Assembly (NCBI GenBank): GCA_900489925.1
Contig: UEHQ01000002.1
Span: 418,207-482,206, forward strand
Direction: 5' to 3'
Length of the DNA stretch: 64,000 nucleotides
DNA from: Hyphomicrobiales bacterium
Lineage (GTDB): Bacteria > Pseudomonadota > Alphaproteobacteria > Rhizobiales > Rhizobiaceae
Part shown: positions 52,966 through 61,301 of the stretch, one piece after another
Position numbering within the stretch: the first letter of the stretch is position 1
Layout of the letters: every line of letters starts with the position of its first letter
The notes under the pieces: generated by a model
Told to the model about the DNA's origin: nothing
Databases searched by the model: none
What the model saw: only the letters and a program-made list of their open reading frames with translations
Program-made: the position numbers and the translations under genes

Positions 52966-54165
52966 GTGCCTGGAACTATCACAGCCGGAAAGCGCTTTGC
53001 CAAGGTGAAACGGAATGCTATTTGCACGGGCTCTATCGAATTCAGCACGCGGAAGACCACGTTGAGACAAAAAGAACGCCGGCCGGGCCAGAAGTCCGCC
53101 GCCGGGCCCACAGGCGGACGCCGCAGCGACGATCGCGGCACCAGCCGGCCGCTGAAGCCCGCGAGCAAGCCCGCACCGGTGCGGGAAGCCGCCCGCGAAG
53201 CGGCGGCTGCGCCTGCGGCAATCGAACGGCCCCTGACGGCGCGCACGGGTGAGCGGCCTGCAGAGCGCGTGCCGATCATTCTCGAATCCCTCGGCGCCGG
53301 CGATTTCCATCTCATCGACAGCGGCAACGGCGAGAAGCTCGAACAATACGGGCCGTTCCGCATCGTTCGGCCGGAAGGCCAGGCGCTGTGGCAGCCTTCT
53401 CTTCCAAAGCACGTATGGGAGAAGGTCGATGCCGCCTTTACCGGCGATACCGACGAGGAAGGCACCGGGCGCTGGCGGTTTCCGAAGGAAGCGCTGGGCG
53501 AGACCTGGCCGCTCAATCTTCTCGGCGTCGATTTCTTCGGCCGTTTCACCTCCTTCCGCCACGTCGGCGTGTTTCCCGAGCAGATTGTCCACTGGACCTG
53601 GATGAAACAGCAGGTCGAGGCCGCCGGACGTCCGCTGAAGGTGCTGAACCTCTTCGGCTATACCGGCGTTGCCTCGCTGGTGGCGGCAGCCGCCGGCGCT
53701 GAGGTGACCCACGTGGACGCCTCCAAGAAGGCAATCGGCTGGGCGCGCGAGAACCAGGCGCTGAGCCGGCTGGACAAGGCGCCGATCCGCTGGATCTGCG
53801 AAGACGCCATGAAGTTCATCCTGCGGGAGGAGCGTCGCGGCAATACCTACGACATCATTCTCACTGACCCGCCGAAGTTCGGTCGCGGTCCGAACGGCGA
53901 GGTCTGGCATCTGTTCGACCACCTGCCGTTGATGCTCGACATCTGCCGCGAGATCCTGTCACCCAAGGCCGTCGGCCTCGTGCTGACCGCCTATTCGATC
54001 CGCGCCAGCTTCTATTCGATCCACGAGCTGATGCGCGAGACGATGCGCGGCGCCGGTGGCGTGGTCGAGTCCGGCGAGCTGGTGATCCGCGAGGCCGGGC
54101 TGGACGGCAAGACGCCGGGCCGCGCGCTCTCTACCTCCCTCTTCTCCCGCTGGGTGCCGAAATGA
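52966..54165 (+). CDS. Class I SAM-dependent RNA methyltransferase (RlmI-like)
   Basis: A methyltransferase of up to 399 residues. The SAM site is NLFGYTGVASLVAAAAGAEV with HVDASKKAIGWARENQAL; the catalytic-loop motif is ILTDPPKFGRGPNGEVW. The start is uncertain because no in-frame ATG precedes the domain: GTG at 52966, GTG at 53005 or TTG at 53062 are candidates. Residues before about 90 are basic, Pro/Ala/Arg-rich and probably disordered, with no PUA domain seen. It overlaps the TrmH-family gene by four bases, so the two form a unit with lspA. 23S rRNA m5C methylation is the inferred role. Confidence 0.83.
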   Translation: MPGTITAGKRFAKVKRNAICTGSIEFSTRKTTLRQKERRPGQKSAAGPTGGRRSDDRGTSRPLKPASKPAPVREAAREAAAAPAAIERPLTARTGERPAERVPIILESLGAGDFHLIDSGNGEKLEQYGPFRIVRPEGQALWQPSLPKHVWEKVDAAFTGDTDEEGTGRWRFPKEALGETWPLNLLGVDFFGRFTSFRHVGVFPEQIVHWTWMKQQVEAAGRPLKVLNLFGYTGVASLVAAAAGAEVTHVDASKKAIGWARENQALSRLDKAPIRWICEDAMKFILREERRGNTYDIILTDPPKFGRGPNGEVWHLFDHLPLMLDICREILSPKAVGLVLTAYSIRASFYSIHELMRETMRGAGGVVESGELVIREAGLDGKTPGRALSTSLFSRWVPK

Positions 54166-55022
54166 GCCACGAACACAGGGGCTCCGGCCCACACAGGGTC
54201 GGCCAGGTGAAGGAAGTGACTTCGCTCGCCAATCCGATCATCAAGGATATCAAGGCGCTCAGCGACAAGAAGACCCGCGAGCAGAGCGGCACCTTCATGG
54301 CCGAGGGCCTGAAGCTGGTGATCGATGCCATCGAGCTCGGCTGGACGATCCGCACGCTGGTCTATGCCAAGGCCGCCAAGGGCAAGGCCCTGGTCGAGCA
54401 GATGGCGGCGAAGACCATCGCATCCGGCGGTTTGGTGCTCGAGGTCAGCGAGAAGGTGCTCTCATCGGTCACCCGTCGCGACAATCCGCAGATGGTGGTC
54501 GGCATCTTCGAGACCCGCTGGAAGCCGCTGCGCGACATTCATCCGAAGCAAGGTGAAACCTGGATCGCGCTCGACCGCGTCCGCGACCCGGGCAATCTCG
54601 GCACCATCATTCGCACGGCGGACGCCGCTGGCGCTTCCGGCGTCATCCTCGTCGGCGAAACCACCGACCCGTTTTCGCTGGAGACGGTGCGCGCCACCAT
54701 GGGTTCGGTGTTTGCCGTTCCGGTCGCGCGCGCGACGCCGGAGGAGTTCATCGCCTGGAAGAAGCACGCCGGCGTTTCGGTGGTGGCAACCCATCTCGCC
54801 GGCTCGGTGGACTACCGGACGATCGACTACAAGAAGAAACCCGTCGTTATCCTCATGGGCAACGAGCAATCCGGCCTGCCCGACCATCTCGCAAAGGAAG
54901 CCGATGCGCTTGCGCGTATTCCTCAGCAGGGCCGCGCCGACTCGCTTAATCTCGCGGTCGCCAGCGCCGTGATGATGTTCGAGGCGCGGCGCCATCTCCT
55001 CTCACTCGACGAGGCCAAATGA
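54162..55022 (+). CDS. SpoU/TrmH-family RNA 2'-O-methyltransferase
   Basis: A 286-residue SPOUT methyltransferase. An N-terminal substrate-binding domain (about residues 15-110, [32 protein letters not shown]) precedes the trefoil-knot domain with the three TrmH motifs: [33 protein letters not shown] and [19 protein letters not shown]. It methylates ribose 2'-OH of rRNA or tRNA; the exact target is unknown. Overlaps lspA by four bases downstream and the RlmI-like gene upstream. Confidence 0.92.
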   Translation: MSHEHRGSGPHRVGQVKEVTSLANPIIKDIKALSDKKTREQSGTFMAEGLKLVIDAIELGWTIRTLVYAKAAKGKALVEQMAAKTIASGGLVLEVSEKVLSSVTRRDNPQMVVGIFETRWKPLRDIHPKQGETWIALDRVRDPGNLGTIIRTADAAGASGVILVGETTDPFSLETVRATMGSVFAVPVARATPEEFIAWKKHAGVSVVATHLAGSVDYRTIDYKKKPVVILMGNEQSGLPDHLAKEADALARIPQQGRADSLNLAVASAVMMFEARRHLLSLDEAK

Positions 55023-55522
55023 CCGAGCAGACGCTAGACCGCCCAACGCTCTTTTCGCGCCCCCTGCCGATCCTGATCTTCATCGTCATCGCCGTTGTGC
55101 TCGACCAGATCGTCAAGATCGTCGTCGACCATACGCTGCCCTTGCAGGAAGTGGTGCCTGTGATCCCGATGCTGGCGCTCTATCGGACCTATAATCTCGG
55201 CGTCGCCTTCTCGATGTTATCTGGGATGGACGGCTGGTTCATCGTCGGCATGCGACTGGTCATCGTTGCCTTTGTCATCTGGCTCTGGCGCCGCACCGGC
55301 AACCAACGCACCTTCGCGCATCTTGGCTATGCCTTCATCATCGCCGGCGCGCTCGGCAACCTGATCGACCGCTTTCTCTATGGCCACGTGATCGACTACA
55401 TCCTGTTCCATACAGAGACATGGTCGTTCGCGGTCTTCAACTTGGCCGACAGTTTTATCACGATCGGCGCGGGATGCGTGATATTAGACGAGCTGATGCA
55501 ACCTAAAAGCACAAACGCCTAA
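55019..55522 (+). CDS. lspA: Lipoprotein signal peptidase (SPase II)
   Basis: A 167-residue membrane aspartic protease with four hydrophobic segments. Catalytic aspartates are in [16 protein letters not shown] and [12 protein letters not shown], with YNLGVAFSM also conserved. It cleaves prolipoprotein signal peptides ahead of the lipid-modified cysteine, for example in the putative lipoprotein encoded at 9396-9716. Start overlaps the TrmH-family stop (ATGA). Confidence 0.97.
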   Translation: MTEQTLDRPTLFSRPLPILIFIVIAVVLDQIVKIVVDHTLPLQEVVPVIPMLALYRTYNLGVAFSMLSGMDGWFIVGMRLVIVAFVIWLWRRTGNQRTFAHLGYAFIIAGALGNLIDRFLYGHVIDYILFHTETWSFAVFNLADSFITIGAGCVILDELMQPKSTNA

Positions 55523-55577
55523 AATTTTATCTGTTTGCTGAAGGCATTCGGAACGGGCGTCATGCTAGTCGAATGCC

Positions 55578-57845
55578 ATGGTTGGTCTGGGTCGAGTGCA
55601 CGAAAAGCTGGCCGCCGCATTCGGCGGGCAAGCTGCTCATCACGGCGATGAGCAGGCTGCGGACGACTTTACCCTCAAAAACGCGGGCCCGGCGCGACCG
55701 ACGCGGTCAGGGATCGCATCACGCAAGCTGCTTTCGTTCTGGCTCGGCGGCGTCGGTCTCATTGTCGGCCTTCTGCTCCTGACGCTTGCCAAGCTGGGCG
55801 GCGTGTTTCTTCTTTCAATCGGAATCGCCGTCACGGCTCTCCTGCTTGTCGTCGCCCTTGCGGTCCTCTCTGTCCGGGGGAGCGGCAGGCGCCGCGCCGC
55901 AGAGAGGCACAGCCCGACCGGGCAAGGCGGAACGCAGCTGCTGGCCGACATCCACGATGCGCTCGGCGATATTGCCGTTACCCGTGGGATGGATCGCCGC
56001 ATCATCGCCGCCAACACCACCTTCCGTCGGTTGACGGGCCGCCTCAATCCGGAGGGCCTGACCTGCGAGGAGATGGGTATCGCCTTTCGTCCCGGTGCGG
56101 AACCGCACCGCTACGACGTCGAGGTCTCGACGCCGGAGGGGCAGCGGATCTTTTTCTGGAGCGACATCATCGTGCGCGATCCGGCGGATGGCCGCATGCT
56201 GCTGCAGAGCATCGCACGCGACGTCACGGACGAGCGCCTGGTGGCATACGCCCGCGAAGAGGCCCGCCAGAAGGCCGAATACAACAGCGCCGCCAAGTCG
56301 CGGCTGCTTGCCACCGTCAGCCACGAGCTGCGCACGCCGCTTTCCGGCATCCTTGGCATGACGCACCTGTTCACCGAAAGCCGGCTGACGCAGGAGCAGC
56401 AGAACTATCTGACGGGGATCCGCCAGTCCGGCCACGCGCTCACCCAGCTGGTGGAGGATCTGCTCGACTTCTCGACGATCGAGGTCGGCCGTTTCCAGCT
56501 CAGGCCACGTCTGGAATCGCTGCGAACGCTGCTCGAAAGCGTCGTTGAAATGCTGGCGCACCGCGCCCACGAGAAGGGCATCGAGATCGGCGCGACCGTA
56601 TCGTCCGACGTGCCGGAACTGATGAACTTCGACCCAGCGCGCTTGCGGCAGGTTCTCTTCAACGTGATCGGCAATGCCGTCAAGTTCACGCAGGTGGGCG
56701 GCGTGTTCGTTCGCGTTTCGCTACAGGATGACGATCTGCACATCAGCGTCACGGATACCGGACCGGGCATGACAGACGAGGAACAGGCACGCATCTTCGG
56801 CGAATTCGAGCAGGCCGGCAGCATCGTCGACAAGAGCAACGGCACCGGCCTCGGGCTTGCCATCTCCGCCCGCATCATGCGCGAATTCGGCGGTTCGCTG
56901 ACTGTTGCAAGCGAACGGGGCACCGGCAGCGAATTCAGCATCCGCTTTCGCATCGACCTTCCAGAGGAAGCGCGCGGCCGGCGGGACGCGGTGCTTGCAG
57001 GAAACGTCGTGGTGCTGTTGGCGCCCGCAGGCGCGGCCCGCATGGCAACCGCCGAAACCATCGGCACGCTGGGCGGCGATTGCCATCTCGTCAGCGACGG
57101 CACGGCCGCGCGTGAGCTGCTGCTGGACATGGCTAAGGGAGGCCGCCGGCCAACCGACATCATCGTCGATCATCGCATGTCCGCGGAATTCGCGGCGCAC
57201 CTTGCAGATCGAACGGAGATCGCGGCACTTGGGCTGCGTAAGATCTTCCTCGTCAATCCGGAAGAGCGCAGCTCGCACTCCCTCGACCTCTTCGATGCCT
57301 GGCTCATCCGGCCGCTGCGGGAGCAGTCGCTGATCGACGTGCTGCGCGGCCGCATTCGCGGCATGGAAAAGCGCGATGCCTTGAACGACAACCAGCCCGG
57401 CTTCAGCGCGGCGATCCCCGAGCAGGGCAATCAGCACGGCCTCAACATCCTGCTCGCCGAAGACGATCCGATCAATGCCATGCTGATCCGCGCCATGCTG
57501 GAGAAGGCGGGGCATACGGTTCACCACGTCGAGGACTTCGAGGCTCTTCTCGACCGGGCGCTCGGTGAGCGGAGCGTGCGTCCGGACATCGTCATCAGCG
57601 ATCTTTCCATGCCCGGTGGCGACGGTATCGAGATGATTGGCCGGCTACGTGGGCATGAGCGCCGGCTCGACGTTCCCTCGGTGCCGATCATCGTTCTGAC
57701 GGCCGACAAGCGCGACGAATCCCGCAGACAAGTCTTGCTGAACGGCGCAAACCGCGTCATGCTAAAGCCCATTGATCCCATACGGCTGCTGACAGAAGTT
57801 CAGGCCGTGGCCGCACTCTCTGCACGCCGATCTGAAGCGCTATAA
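55578..57845 (+). CDS. Hybrid sensor histidine kinase with two receiver-like domains
   Basis: A 755-residue kinase. Two adjacent membrane helices (about residues 53-95) with almost no periplasmic loop are followed by a PAS-like domain (about 120-225), the H-box ATVSHELRTPLSGILGMT (His about 251), and an HATPase with NAVKFTQ, DTGPGMTD and GTGLGLAISARIM. The region of about 475-600 looks like a degenerate receiver (VVLLAPAG in place of the acidic pocket, DIIVDHRMS, no Lys-Pro). A canonical receiver ends the protein (LLAEDDPINAMLIRAML, phospho-Asp in VISDLSMPGGDG, MLKPIDP). No output domain is present, so signal transfer to a phosphotransfer protein is expected. It lies between lspA and olsB, as in S. 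meliloti as I recall it. Confidence 0.9.
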   Translation: MVGLGRVHEKLAAAFGGQAAHHGDEQAADDFTLKNAGPARPTRSGIASRKLLSFWLGGVGLIVGLLLLTLAKLGGVFLLSIGIAVTALLLVVALAVLSVRGSGRRRAAERHSPTGQGGTQLLADIHDALGDIAVTRGMDRRIIAANTTFRRLTGRLNPEGLTCEEMGIAFRPGAEPHRYDVEVSTPEGQRIFFWSDIIVRDPADGRMLLQSIARDVTDERLVAYAREEARQKAEYNSAAKSRLLATVSHELRTPLSGILGMTHLFTESRLTQEQQNYLTGIRQSGHALTQLVEDLLDFSTIEVGRFQLRPRLESLRTLLESVVEMLAHRAHEKGIEIGATVSSDVPELMNFDPARLRQVLFNVIGNAVKFTQVGGVFVRVSLQDDDLHISVTDTGPGMTDEEQARIFGEFEQAGSIVDKSNGTGLGLAISARIMREFGGSLTVASERGTGSEFSIRFRIDLPEEARGRRDAVLAGNVVVLLAPAGAARMATAETIGTLGGDCHLVSDGTAARELLLDMAKGGRRPTDIIVDHRMSAEFAAHLADRTEIAALGLRKIFLVNPEERSSHSLDLFDAWLIRPLREQSLIDVLRGRIRGMEKRDALNDNQPGFSAAIPEQGNQHGLNILLAEDDPINAMLIRAMLEKAGHTVHHVEDFEALLDRALGERSVRPDIVISDLSMPGGDGIEMIGRLRGHERRLDVPSVPIIVLTADKRDESRRQVLLNGANRVMLKPIDPIRLLTEVQAVAALSARRSEAL

Positions 57846-57955
57846 CCGCCTTGCAACACCTCCCGGGTCACGCGTTAGAGGGGGTTTAAAATGTCACTTT
57901 CCTGTCGCATATAAGTGTTTTATGGCCTTCCAAAGCCGGCAACGAAAGAATCGCC

Positions 57956-58831
57956 ATGTCAGTAGACATCCGCAACCGTGACAGCGTCTCGGAGACTTTG
58001 CCCCCTTCTGGAACAGCTGCTCCGAAAGAAAATGACGTGTTCGGCCGCATCGGGAATCTCGAGACGAGACTCGCCCGTACGCCCGGCGAAGTAGATGCCG
58101 CGCAGGCTGTCCGCTATCGCGTCTTCGTCGAGGAAATGCAGGCGCAATTGCCGGCTGAGGCGATGCGCCGCAAGCGTGATTTCGACCGTTATGACGCCTT
58201 CTGCGACCATCTTCTGGTGCTCGACCGCTCGATCGAGGGCGACAGCGAGGACCAGATCGTCGGCACCTACCGCCTCCTGCGACAGGAGGTCGCGATGGCC
58301 AACGGCGGCTTTTACTCGGCTTCGGAATTTGCTGTCGATGACCTGATCGCGCGCCATCCGGATAAGCGCTTCATGGAGCTTGGCCGCTCCTGCGTTCTAC
58401 CCGATTATCGCACGAAGCGGATTGTCGAACTTCTCTGGCAGGGCAACTGGGCCTATGCGCTGAAACACGGCATGAGCGCCATGTTCGGCTGCGCGTCCTT
58501 CCCCGGCGTCCACCCGGAAAGCCATGCGCTGGCGCTTTCCTTCCTGCATCACAATGTCTCGGCCAAGGACGAATGGGCCGTGGGCGCGCTTCCGCATTTG
58601 GCCCGTGACATGGATCTGATGCCGAGCGAGGCTGTGAACCCGAAGCGGGCGCTGATGGCGCTGCCGCCGCTGATCAAGGGCTACATGCGTCTCGGCGCGA
58701 TGGTCGGCTCCACCGCCGTCGTCGATCATGCCTTCAATACGACGGATGTGCTGATCGTTCTGCCGATCGCCAGCATCTCGGACCGCTACCTGAACTACTA
58801 CGGCGCCGACGCCGGACGGTTCGCGAGCTAA
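57956..58831 (+). CDS. olsB: L-ornithine N-alpha-acyltransferase OlsB
   Basis: A 291-residue acyltransferase that transfers a 3-hydroxyacyl chain from acyl carrier protein to ornithine, the first step of ornithine-lipid synthesis. Diagnostic regions are LARTPGEVDAAQAVRYRVFVEEM, IVGTYRLLRQ, FMELGRSCVLPDYRTK and CASFPGVHPESHALALSFL. Ornithine lipids replace phospholipids in phosphate-limited rhizobia. It lies between the hybrid kinase and the malic enzyme, the order I recall for S. meliloti olsB (SMc01127); phosphate control (PhoB) is known there but I could not see a Pho box by eye. Confidence 0.93.
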   Translation: MSVDIRNRDSVSETLPPSGTAAPKENDVFGRIGNLETRLARTPGEVDAAQAVRYRVFVEEMQAQLPAEAMRRKRDFDRYDAFCDHLLVLDRSIEGDSEDQIVGTYRLLRQEVAMANGGFYSASEFAVDDLIARHPDKRFMELGRSCVLPDYRTKRIVELLWQGNWAYALKHGMSAMFGCASFPGVHPESHALALSFLHHNVSAKDEWAVGALPHLARDMDLMPSEAVNPKRALMALPPLIKGYMRLGAMVGSTAVVDHAFNTTDVLIVLPIASISDRYLNYYGADAGRFAS

Positions 58832-58854
58832 ATCGTCGCTTTTGCCTGAAGAGG

Positions 58855-58884
58855 AAGCCCGCTTTGCCCTGGCAAAGCGGGCTT
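58855..58884. terminator. Hairpin between convergent olsB and malic enzyme genes
   Basis: A 14-bp perfect stem AAGCCCGCTTTGCC/GGCAAAGCGGGCTT with a two-base loop, followed by TGTCTTGTC. It lies between the olsB stop and the malic enzyme stop and can end both messages. Confidence 0.8.
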
Positions 58885-58891
58885 TGTCTTG

Positions 58892-61177
58892 TCAGCTACC
58901 CGCCGTATAGGCCGCGATTGCCGCCATGTTGACGATGTCGGAGTCCTTCGCGCCCATCGAGGTGATCTGCACGGCCTTGTCGAGACCCACAAGGATCGGG
59001 CCGATGACCGTCGAGCCGCCGAGTTCCTGCAGCATCTTCGTCGAGATCGAGGCCGAGTGGAACGCCGGCATGACCAGAACATTGGCCGGGCCGGAGAGAC
59101 GGCAGAACGGATACTGTTCCATCGCCTTGCGGTTCAGCGCCACATCCGCAGCCATCTCGCCGTCGTACTCGAAATCGACGCGGCGGCTATCGAGGATCTT
59201 CACCGCCTCGCGCACGCGCTCGGAGCGCTCGCCGGACGGATGTCCGAAGGTGGAATAGGCCAGCATGGCGACACGCGGCTGGTAGCCCATGCGGCGTGCG
59301 AAGCCTGCGGCCTCGACCGCGATATCGGCCAGTTCCTCAGCCGAGGGCATATCGTGGACGGCCGTATCGGCGACGAAGACCGTGCGGCCGCGGCATAGCG
59401 CGATCGAAACGCCGATCACCCGGTGACCCGGCTTCATGTCGATGCAACGGCGCACATCCTCGAGCGCCGTCGAGTAGTTGCGGGTAATGCCGGTCACCAT
59501 GCCGTCCGCATCGCCAAGCGCGACCATGCAGGCCGCGAAGTGGTTGCGGTCGTTGTGGATCAGGCGCTGCGCATCGCGGTGCAGATAGCCTTTGCGCTGC
59601 AGGCGCGCATAGAGATAGTCGATATAGGCTTCGACCCGCGTGGAAATGCGGGCGTTGACGATCTCGATGCCCGGGCGATTGAGATCGACGCCGGCGCGCT
59701 CTGCGGTCTGATGGATCAGGTCTTCGCGGCCGAGCAGGATCGCCGTGCCCAGCTCTTGGTTCGCATAGGACATCGCCGCGCGCATGACCTGCTCTTCCTC
59801 GGCTTCGGCGAAGACGACGCGTTTCGGACGGCGGCGAACGCGCTCATAGAGGCTTGCCAGCGTCGAGGCGATCGGGTCGCGGCGAGCCGAGAGTTCGCGG
59901 GCATAGCCCGCCATGTCGGTGATCGGCTTGCGGGCGACACCGCTATCTATGGCGGCCTGCGCGACGGCGACCGGGATGGCCGAGATCAGGCGCGGATCGA
60001 ACGGCACGGGAATGATGTACTGAGAGCCAAAGCGCGGACGATTACCCTGGTAGGCGGCAGCCACGTCATCCGGCACGTCTTCGCGCGCCAGCTTCGCCAG
60101 AGCGTTGACGGCTGCGATCTTCATGTCGTCGTTGATGGTGGTTGCCCGAACGTCGAGCGCGCCGCGGAAAATGTAGGGGAAGCCAAGAACGTTGTTGACC
60201 TGGTTCGGGTAGTCGGATCGGCCGGTCGCCATGATCGCGTCGTCACGAATGCGGGCGACCTCTTCCGGCGTGATCTCAGGATCGGGATTGGCCATTGCGA
60301 AGATCACCGGCCGGTCTGCCATCGAGCGGATCATCTTCTCGGAGAAGGCGCCCTTCTGTGACAGGCCGAAAACGACGTCGGCGCCCTTCATGGCCTCTTC
60401 GAGCGTGCGCGCCTTGGTCTTGACCGCATGCGCGGACTTCCACTGGTTCATGCCCTCGGTGCGGCCCTGATAGATCACGCCCTTGGTGTCGCAGAGGGTG
60501 ATGTTTTCAGGCGCGAAGCCCATGGCCTTGATCAGCTCGACGCAGGCGATTGCCGCAGCACCGGCGCCGTTGCAGACCAGCTTCGTCGTCTTCAGGTCGC
60601 GGCCCGTGAGTTCCAGCGCGTTGATCAGGCCGGCGGCGGCGATGATTGCCGTGCCGTGCTGGTCATCGTGGAAAACAGGGATATCCATCAACTCGCGAAG
60701 GCGCTGCTCGATGATGAAACAGTCCGGCGCCTTGATATCTTCCAGATTGATGCCACCGAAGGACGGGCCGAGGAAACGCACGCAATTGATGAACTCGTCG
60801 ACATTCTCTGTATCGACCTCGAGATCGATGGAATCGACGTCGGCAAAGCGCTTGAAAAGCACCGCCTTGCCTTCCATGACCGGTTTCGACGCCAGCGCGC
60901 CGAGATTGCCAAGACCAAGGATTGCGGTGCCGTTCGAGATCACGGCCACCATGTTGCCGCGCGTCGTGTAGTCGTAGGCCGTGGCCGGATCCGCCGCGAT
61001 CGCCTTGACCGGCACGGCAACGCCCGGAGAATAGGCAAGCGAGAGGTCGCGTTGCGTCGCCATCGGCTTGGTCGGAGAAATCTCCAGCTTGCCGGGGCGG
61101 CCCATCGCGTGAAACTCAAGCGCTTCATTGTCGGTGACCGACGTCACGGAACGTGGCTTCTTCTCGGTATCGGGCAT
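58892..61177 (-). CDS. Malic enzyme fused to a phosphotransacetylase-like domain
   Basis: A 761-residue MaeB-type enzyme. Residues of about 1-430 are the malic enzyme (N-terminal domain with QRDLSLAYSPGVAVPVKAIA, NAD(P) domain with VCNGAGAAAIACVELIKAMG). Residues of about 440-761 are a phosphate-acetyltransferase-like domain (VFAEAEEEQVMRAAMSYANQ, DRNHFAACMVALGDADGMV), typical of alphaproteobacteria. It decarboxylates malate to pyruvate with NAD(P). Next to olsB and mutS it corresponds to S. meliloti tme (NADP-dependent), but cofactor choice cannot be read by eye. The PTA domain is thought to be regulatory rather than catalytic. The ATG at 61177 follows GGAGGAAT. Confidence 0.93.
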   Translation of the reverse strand: MPDTEKKPRSVTSVTDNEALEFHAMGRPGKLEISPTKPMATQRDLSLAYSPGVAVPVKAIAADPATAYDYTTRGNMVAVISNGTAILGLGNLGALASKPVMEGKAVLFKRFADVDSIDLEVDTENVDEFINCVRFLGPSFGGINLEDIKAPDCFIIEQRLRELMDIPVFHDDQHGTAIIAAAGLINALELTGRDLKTTKLVCNGAGAAAIACVELIKAMGFAPENITLCDTKGVIYQGRTEGMNQWKSAHAVKTKARTLEEAMKGADVVFGLSQKGAFSEKMIRSMADRPVIFAMANPDPEITPEEVARIRDDAIMATGRSDYPNQVNNVLGFPYIFRGALDVRATTINDDMKIAAVNALAKLAREDVPDDVAAAYQGNRPRFGSQYIIPVPFDPRLISAIPVAVAQAAIDSGVARKPITDMAGYARELSARRDPIASTLASLYERVRRRPKRVVFAEAEEEQVMRAAMSYANQELGTAILLGREDLIHQTAERAGVDLNRPGIEIVNARISTRVEAYIDYLYARLQRKGYLHRDAQRLIHNDRNHFAACMVALGDADGMVTGITRNYSTALEDVRRCIDMKPGHRVIGVSIALCRGRTVFVADTAVHDMPSAEELADIAVEAAGFARRMGYQPRVAMLAYSTFGHPSGERSERVREAVKILDSRRVDFEYDGEMAADVALNRKAMEQYPFCRLSGPANVLVMPAFHSASISTKMLQELGGSTVIGPILVGLDKAVQITSMGAKDSDIVNMAAIAAYTAGS

Positions 61178-61301
61178 TATTCCTCCAACGTCTTGTGGGT
61201 GACGCTTTGCTCTTCCTCAATCCCGGTTGTCATCTATAGCGGCGGGCGGCTAGGGTTGGCACCTGTTTTTTTTGGAAAAATCGCACTCCGTGAACGAACG
61301 T

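Noticed and set aside
52945..53922. Upstream extension of the CoxG-like frame
   Set aside because: It is the shadow of the divergent methyltransferase gene; the CoxG domain starts at the ATG at 52944 with a good ribosome-binding site.
61257..61280. TGGCAC followed by a T-run upstream of mutS, sigma-54 promoter-like
   Set aside because: The -12 GC element at the correct spacing is missing, and mutS is not a known sigma-54 target.
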